A stretch of DNA of 28,643 bases, from positions 1-28,643 of the forward strand of contig CAXTOX010000043.1 in NCBI GenBank assembly GCA_964245885.1, read 5' to 3'. Each line of letters opens with the position of its first letter. Within the stretch, counting starts at the first letter, position 1. This document shows positions 24,850 through 28,643 of this stretch, one piece after another. The stretch comes from CAHJWO01 sp964245885 (lineage in GTDB: Bacteria; Verrucomicrobiota; Verrucomicrobiia; Chthoniobacterales; SZAS-18). The notes under the pieces were generated by a model. That model saw nothing but the letters and a program-made list of their open reading frames with translations, ran no database searches and had not been told where the DNA came from. Both the position numbers and the translations under genes were made by a program.

Positions 24850-27276
24850 TCAGTGGCGGCCGGCCTTGCGGGGGTTCGGCGACGGCGAGGGTGGCGGCGT
24901 GGGGCGGCGCGGCAGCAGGGGAGAACACACGGTTTCGGTGGCGATGGCTGCCGGGGCGGGGATGGTCGTCAGGTTGTCCCAGTCGATGGGAGTGGTGGGG
25001 CTGACTGGGAGGATCGTGCCGGTCTCGTAGCGTGCCCGCGCCAGCCCGATGGCGTATTGTAGTTGGGCGTTGATCACGTTGAGACCCGACGAGGTGTAGA
25101 GCTGCTCGGTTTCCACGGCGTTGAGGAACGTGCTGCTGCCGGCCTTGAGCTTCGCGTACTCGGCGTCGAGGGCCTTGCGATAGTTGGTGCGGGAGGTCAC
25201 GGCTTCCTGGAGCTGCTGCAAGGCGTTTTCCACTGAGCTGAGCGAGAACACGACGCCCGAGGCGATGTTGCGTTGCAGATCGACGGTGGTGATGTTGCGT
25301 TGTTGGAGCGTGGCCCGCGCCTGACTCAACAGGCCGCGCTGGACGTTGTTGGCGACCGGCCAGTCGAAGGTGAGGCTGCCGATGAAGGAAGGCCCGGTGT
25401 AGCTGGTCGCAAAGGGTTCGGTGTATTGCTCGTAGTGGGAGCCTTCGCTGATGGCGCTCATGCTCAGGTTCATCGAAAAATCCAGCCGCGGCCTGAGATT
25501 GAGCACCGCGGCGCGGGCGAGCACCCGGCCGGAAGCCTGCATTTTGCGCGCCGCGGCCAGGTCGGCCCGGCGTCCGTCGGCCGTGCGCAGGAGCGCCTCG
25601 CGGGAAACGCCGCGCACGGAGCCCACCGTGCGCGCCGCCGGGAAATCGTCGGCGGGCACCAGTGGGACAATGATCTTGTCCGCGTCCTCGCCGATCTGGA
25701 CGGCGAGTTGCTGCTGGGCGTCGAGCAGCGCGAGCTCCGCCGCGTACACCTGGAGAGCCGTGTCGTTGGTGCGGGCGGCGATCACGTAGATGTCCGCTGG
25801 GGCCAGTTCGTCGGCCCGCACGAGCTGGCCGCTGAGGTTGAGCAGCGTGGCGGAGACGTGCTGGCTCTGGCGCAGCACGTCCACGCGCCGCTGCGCGGCG
25901 ACCGCCGACCAGTAGAGCTGGGCCGTCTGGAAGATGCTCATGGCGGCGGAATGGTGCAGCGTGAGCTGGCTGGCCTCGTAATCGATGCCGGCGGCGCGCT
26001 CCGGCGCGCCGGTGGCGTCCACCCCGTACCCGCGCAAGAGCGGCACGGTCATCTGCACGCCCACGCGCGCCTGGTTGACCGGCGGGCCGGTGCCCGCGTC
26101 GCTCTGCGTCCAACTGGCCGATGGCTCGACGCTAACGCCGTTGCGGAACGTTTTGGTCACGCCCACCGAGTAGGAGCCGGAATTCTGGACGGTCGCTTGC
26201 GCGGGCAGCGTCTTGAGGCTGTTTTGCAGGTCGTTGCCCACGTCGTTGAACGCGGTGATGAACTGCTGTTCGGTCGCCTGCTCGGTGGTGATGTTTTGCT
26301 GTTGGAGCGCTTGCAACTGCGCGATCTGCGCCGGCGTGGCGTTCTGGGTAGCGATCTGGGTGATCAACGAGGTGAAGGCGTCCGATTGCGACTTTTGCGC
26401 GTTGGCCAGACCCTGCTGGGTCTGGTTGAGGAAGGTGACCGTCGAGTTGCTGAGCACGCCGTTTTGACTGCTGACGCTGCTGGTGCCGCCGGTCGAGTAA
26501 TCCTGCGTGGGCAGGGTGTTGGTGGCGCGCGAATGGTCCAGGTCGGCCTGCAACCGTGCCGCCGCCGCCAGGAACTGCTGGGCGAGCTTCCCCGTGGCTT
26601 GGCGGTTCTTGACCTCTTGGCGAATCTGGGCCGGGGTGCGTTCGTTGGCGTCGCGCCGTTTGGTGCCGTTGGCCAAGATGTGGCTGTCGAAGGTCCCGGT
26701 ATTCTGCTGCAAAAAGGAGCGCGCCAGTTCGGCATCCTGACCGGAAAGCTGGATCTGCGGGTTGTTGCTCAGGGTTGAGCGGACGGCTTGGAGCAGGCTC
26801 ATCAGGTGGCCCTCGCGCGGTCCGGGCTGGATGTTCTCGGTGGCAGTGGAGCGGTATTGGGTGTCCAGTTCGGTGACGGCAGCCGGCGGCAACCCGGGCT
26901 TCGGCGTGGGCGCGAGGTTGGCGGCAGGGGTGGACGTGATCAGAGGAGTCGTTCCCGTGATCGTCGGGTCCAGCGGCAGCGGCTCGCTACCGGGCTCCAT
27001 CGCCGGAGTCTGCCCCGGCGGCGTCAGCGACGGGCCGGCGGACGTCGGGGTCGCGGCGGCCGTGACGTTGGGAACCGCCGGGGTGGCCGTGATCCGACTA
27101 ACGTCCAGCGTCGGCGTGATGGTAGGGCGCGGAGTGGGAGCGGCCGGGGTGGGCGTCCGGCTCGGCGTTTGTGCAGGCACGCGCGGCAGGGTCGCCACGC
27201 ACCAGAGCGTCAGGAAAAAAACGGGAAGCAGACCTTCGACGCAGGAACGTCGGGCTAGGTTTCGACAGGAAATCAT
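24850..27276 (-). CDS. TolC-family outer-membrane efflux protein with Pro/Thr-rich N-terminal extension
   Basis: The 808-residue protein is much longer than TolC (about 470). A signal peptide spans residues 1 to about 36 (GLLPVFFLTLWCVATLPRVPA). Residues 37-130 are a low-complexity Pro/Thr linker (PTPAAPTPRPTITPTL). An efflux-protein region follows with long amphipathic Ala/Gln/Leu helices: the first half at about 155-470, with a Gln/Asn/Thr-rich insert (220-345), and the second at about 480-775, including YEASQLTLHHSAAMSIFQTAQLYW cut here into its core QTAQLYW, and a closing YAIGLARARYETG. The C-terminal tail is Pro-rich and basic. It starts the exporter operon and should form the outer-membrane exit duct. 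The N-terminal linker might span the wall or bind another envelope part; this is inferred. Confidence 0.88.
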   Translation of the reverse strand: MISCRNLARRSCVEGLLPVFFLTLWCVATLPRVPAQTPSRTPTPAAPTPRPTITPTLDVSRITATPAVPNVTAAATPTSAGPSLTPPGQTPAMEPGSEPLPLDPTITGTTPLITSTPAANLAPTPKPGLPPAAVTELDTQYRSTATENIQPGPREGHLMSLLQAVRSTLSNNPQIQLSGQDAELARSFLQQNTGTFDSHILANGTKRRDANERTPAQIRQEVKNRQATGKLAQQFLAAAARLQADLDHSRATNTLPTQDYSTGGTSSVSSQNGVLSNSTVTFLNQTQQGLANAQKSQSDAFTSLITQIATQNATPAQIAQLQALQQQNITTEQATEQQFITAFNDVGNDLQNSLKTLPAQATVQNSGSYSVGVTKTFRNGVSVEPSASWTQSDAGTGPPVNQARVGVQMTVPLLRGYGVDATGAPERAAGIDYEASQLTLHHSAAMSIFQTAQLYWSAVAAQRRVDVLRQSQHVSATLLNLSGQLVRADELAPADIYVIAARTNDTALQVYAAELALLDAQQQLAVQIGEDADKIIVPLVPADDFPAARTVGSVRGVSREALLRTADGRRADLAAARKMQASGRVLARAAVLNLRPRLDFSMNLSMSAISEGSHYEQYTEPFATSYTGPSFIGSLTFDWPVANNVQRGLLSQARATLQQRNITTVDLQRNIASGVVFSLSSVENALQQLQEAVTSRTNYRKALDAEYAKLKAGSSTFLNAVETEQLYTSSGLNVINAQLQYAIGLARARYETGTILPVSPTTPIDWDNLTTIPAPAAIATETVCSPLLPRRPTPPPSPSPNPRKAGRH

Positions 27277-27369
27277 AAACAGAAACGGAGGAGTGTGCTC
27301 AACGCGGCGGGGGCAGCGAAGGAGAGCACAGACACGAGTCCAGAACAGGCATAACTTCGCCTAAACTTC

Positions 27370-27399
27370 TGATTACAAAATAGAAACAAAGAAAGTCAA
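27370..27399 (-). promoter_or_regulatory. Weak candidate sigma-70-type promoter for the exporter operon
   Basis: On the minus strand, TTGACT (27399-27394) and TAATCA (27375-27370) are separated by 18 bases in an AT-rich stretch, about 95 bases before the TolC-like start. The -10 match is poor. No sigma-54 motif with correct spacing was found on this strand here, so the exporter operon and the precursor operon may be controlled differently. Confidence 0.3.
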
Positions 27400-27472
27400 C
27401 AAAAATGAAAAAGAAGGGTGTGGCTTGGCAAAAAGTTCGCTGGACGGCAAGTGTTTTGGTTCGCGCGGGCGC

Positions 27473-27907
27473 TCAACGCACGTCCGGTTCGCGGCGCAGC
27501 GTGGCGACGACCGACACCCCTTCAACCACCGGAACCTGTGTCAACTGCGGCTGCGCGTAGAAGATCTCGGGCGCGGGTTCACAACGCAGATAATAGATGT
27601 GGTTGCGTTGCACCTGCAGATCGACCGAGCCGTGCCGCAGCAAACCGAGTCGGAAGGTGTGCAAACCGGGTTTGACCTCGCAAAACAGACAAGACTCGAC
27701 CGGCAGGGAGCCAATCGGCTTTTCGCCGTCCGTCAGCCGGTATTTGAAGAGATTCCCTTGAAAGGCAACCTCGCGGTAGAAGCAGACGAGTGCCCTGCCC
27801 GATGGGACTCTGACGACCTCGTCGCCGGCACGCAGCGACATGCCCGGCAGCACGGAGGCAATCACCAAGACAGCAAGGAAAACAAATCCGATGTGCCGCT
27901 TCATCAA
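27473..27907 (-). CDS. Small secreted protein, DUF2846-like
   Basis: The 144-residue protein starts with a signal peptide (MMKRHIGFVFLAVLVIASVL, cleavage probably after MSLRA at residue 27). The mature part is one beta-rich domain with ALVCFYREVAFQGNLFKYRL, KPIGSLPVESCLFCEVKPG, a GLHTF turn and NHIYYLRCE. This resembles the DUF2846 family, whose function is unknown. There is no lipobox cysteine near the cleavage site. It is 196 bases upstream of the TolC-like gene on the same strand and is probably a separate transcript. I see no link to the peptide cluster. The start could be either of the two adjacent ATGs. Confidence 0.7.
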   Translation of the reverse strand: MMKRHIGFVFLAVLVIASVLPGMSLRAGDEVVRVPSGRALVCFYREVAFQGNLFKYRLTDGEKPIGSLPVESCLFCEVKPGLHTFRLGLLRHGSVDLQVQRNHIYYLRCEPAPEIFYAQPQLTQVPVVEGVSVVATLRREPDVR

Positions 27908-27983
27908 GAACGCTTTTGCAAGAAACCACGTACGGCGTCAACAATTTAAGTTGCTGACGTTCGATTTGTTGCAAATGATCCTA

Positions 27984-28109
27984 CTACGTGTTGGTACATG
28001 CAGACGCGACATCAGACGGCAGGTTGGTTGTGATGACACTGCCAGCAAAGGCAAAATTGGCGTGGCTCCATCCGAGGAGCACCGACAGCAAAAGCAAGGA
28101 ATGACGCAT
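27984..28109 (-). pseudogene. N-terminal remnant of a secreted (probably PEP-CTERM-type) protein
   Basis: From the ATG at 28109 the frame encodes a good signal peptide (MRHSLLLLSVLLGWSHANFA) followed by FAGSVITTNLPSDVASA, and stops after 41 residues. The opening looks like the start of a secreted protein of the PEP-CTERM kind, but the body is missing. A C-terminal PEP-CTERM tail lies close by on the opposite strand, so a rearrangement may have broken one or two genes. It could also be a very short real peptide. Confidence 0.4.
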
Positions 28110-28197
28110 AAGATAAAAGAAGTGTTGTTGATAAGAAATTGGCGAATCGCTCAATGGGGTTCTCCGTGAAATTGCGCGAAAGGATTCACGCTTTCTC

Positions 28198-28449
28198 GTG
28201 CTTTCCCGACGTGTAACACGCTGGAGTGGCATTCTTCTCGCACTTGCCTGCCCAAGCGACTACGCAGGTAGAGTTCCAGACGGTGCTCACAAATCTTTGG
28301 TCGTGCCGGGAGATTTCCACAACGGAACCGAGATGACCTCGCTGGACAACGTGGCTTCGAGCGTGCCCGAGCCCTCCACTTGGACGCTACTCGGTATAGG
28401 CACGGGCTTGCTGGGTGTGACGCTCCGCCGCAGTCCGTGCGCGGCCTGA
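28198..28449 (+). pseudogene. PEP-CTERM sorting tail of a truncated surface protein
   Basis: The last 35 residues form a PEP-CTERM signal: TSLDNVASSVPEPSTW, a hydrophobic helix LLGIGTGLLGV, then TLRRS. Exosortase recognises such tails at the cell surface. The preceding 48 residues start at a GTG, have no proper signal peptide and do not form a recognisable domain. The phrase SLDNVASSVPEP is typical of the end of a larger beta-sandwich protein. This is therefore most likely the 3' end of a gene whose body is lost. No exosortase gene is seen in the window. Confidence 0.55.
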
Positions 28450-28643
28450 CCTCAGCGGGCGGCGCGGATATCTGCTGCCGCCCCGCCGGTGGTTCCCTGC
28501 TTTTCACCGATTATTCTATCTGCCCGGACAGAGTTTCTCTTGTCCCGCACGCTGCTCCTTCCGGCCCGCCGGAAACTTCCGCCAGGGGCCTAAGTAGGTA
28601 AGCAGAGTGTTTTGCGTATTTGGCCGAGCCAGCAGTGTTTCGA

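Noticed and set aside
24728..26113. Open frame of 461 aa on the minus strand within the TolC-like gene
   Set aside because: It is a frame-shifted shadow of the TolC-like gene, dominated by Arg, Gly and Ala.
27425..27441. Sigma-54-like sequence TTGGCA...GCT with correct spacing on the plus strand
   Set aside because: It points into the antisense strand of the DUF2846-like gene and no plus-strand gene follows closely; judged a chance match.
28559..28574. Hairpin TTCCGG-CCCG-CCGGAA near the right edge
   Set aside because: No T-run follows and it is not next to a clear gene end; it was not called as a terminator. The rest of 28450-28643 shows nothing I can support.

Overview
The window is GC-rich and gene-dense. 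It most likely comes from a Verrucomicrobiota-type bacterium. The clues are a delta-60-repeat secreted protein with an aromatic-rich tail, a PEP-CTERM sorting tail, an NHLP/NHLM-type peptide export system and a sigma-54 regulator. This assignment is inferred from gene content only.

Layout. (1) Positions 1-523 hold a decayed IS1-family transposase copy on the minus strand, cut by the window edge. (2) Positions 553-2148 (minus) encode a secreted protein with seven delta-60 repeats. (3) Positions 2248-7152 (plus) hold a three-gene partner-switching set: an FHA-PAS-GAF-PP2C phosphatase (RsbU-like), a HATPase anti-sigma kinase (RsbW-like), and an unusual STAS - Pro-rich linker - transmembrane helix - OmpA-like fusion that takes the place of a free RsbV-like antagonist. 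(4) Positions 7184-27276, all on the minus strand, form a ribosomally made peptide (RiPP) cluster. (5) Positions 27473-28643 hold a small secreted protein and two PEP-CTERM protein fragments on opposite strands.

The RiPP cluster in its direction of transcription: TolC-like outer-membrane protein, HlyD-like adaptor, C39 peptidase-ABC exporter, second ABC exporter with a cyclic-nucleotide-binding-like N-terminus, sigma-54 activator without a receiver domain, an unrecognised protein with an HECAH (HExxH) motif, then a 218-bp intergenic region with a well-spaced -24/-12 sigma-54-type promoter. Next come a 116-aa NHLP-leader precursor, a class II lanthipeptide synthetase (LanM), and five putative tailoring genes: an HxD...H oxygenase-like protein, a GNAT acetyltransferase, a GT-B-like glycosyltransferase, a UDP-galactopyranose-mutase-like flavoprotein and an Asp/Asn beta-hydroxylase-like enzyme.

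Proposed working model. The sigma-54 activator switches on the precursor operon. LanM, whose zinc site has the Cys-Cys-Cys form seen in ProcM, dehydrates and perhaps cyclises the peptide. The tailoring enzymes add hydroxyl, acyl and/or sugar groups. The C39 domain cuts after the Gly-Gly of the leader, and the ABC/HlyD/TolC chain exports the product. The predicted 30-residue core has one Cys and seven Ser/Thr. Apart from the directly adjacent Thr94, every Ser/Thr lies C-terminal to that Cys, so the product should differ from ordinary lantibiotics. A 10-N assembly gap lies inside the LanM gene and artificially breaks its frame.
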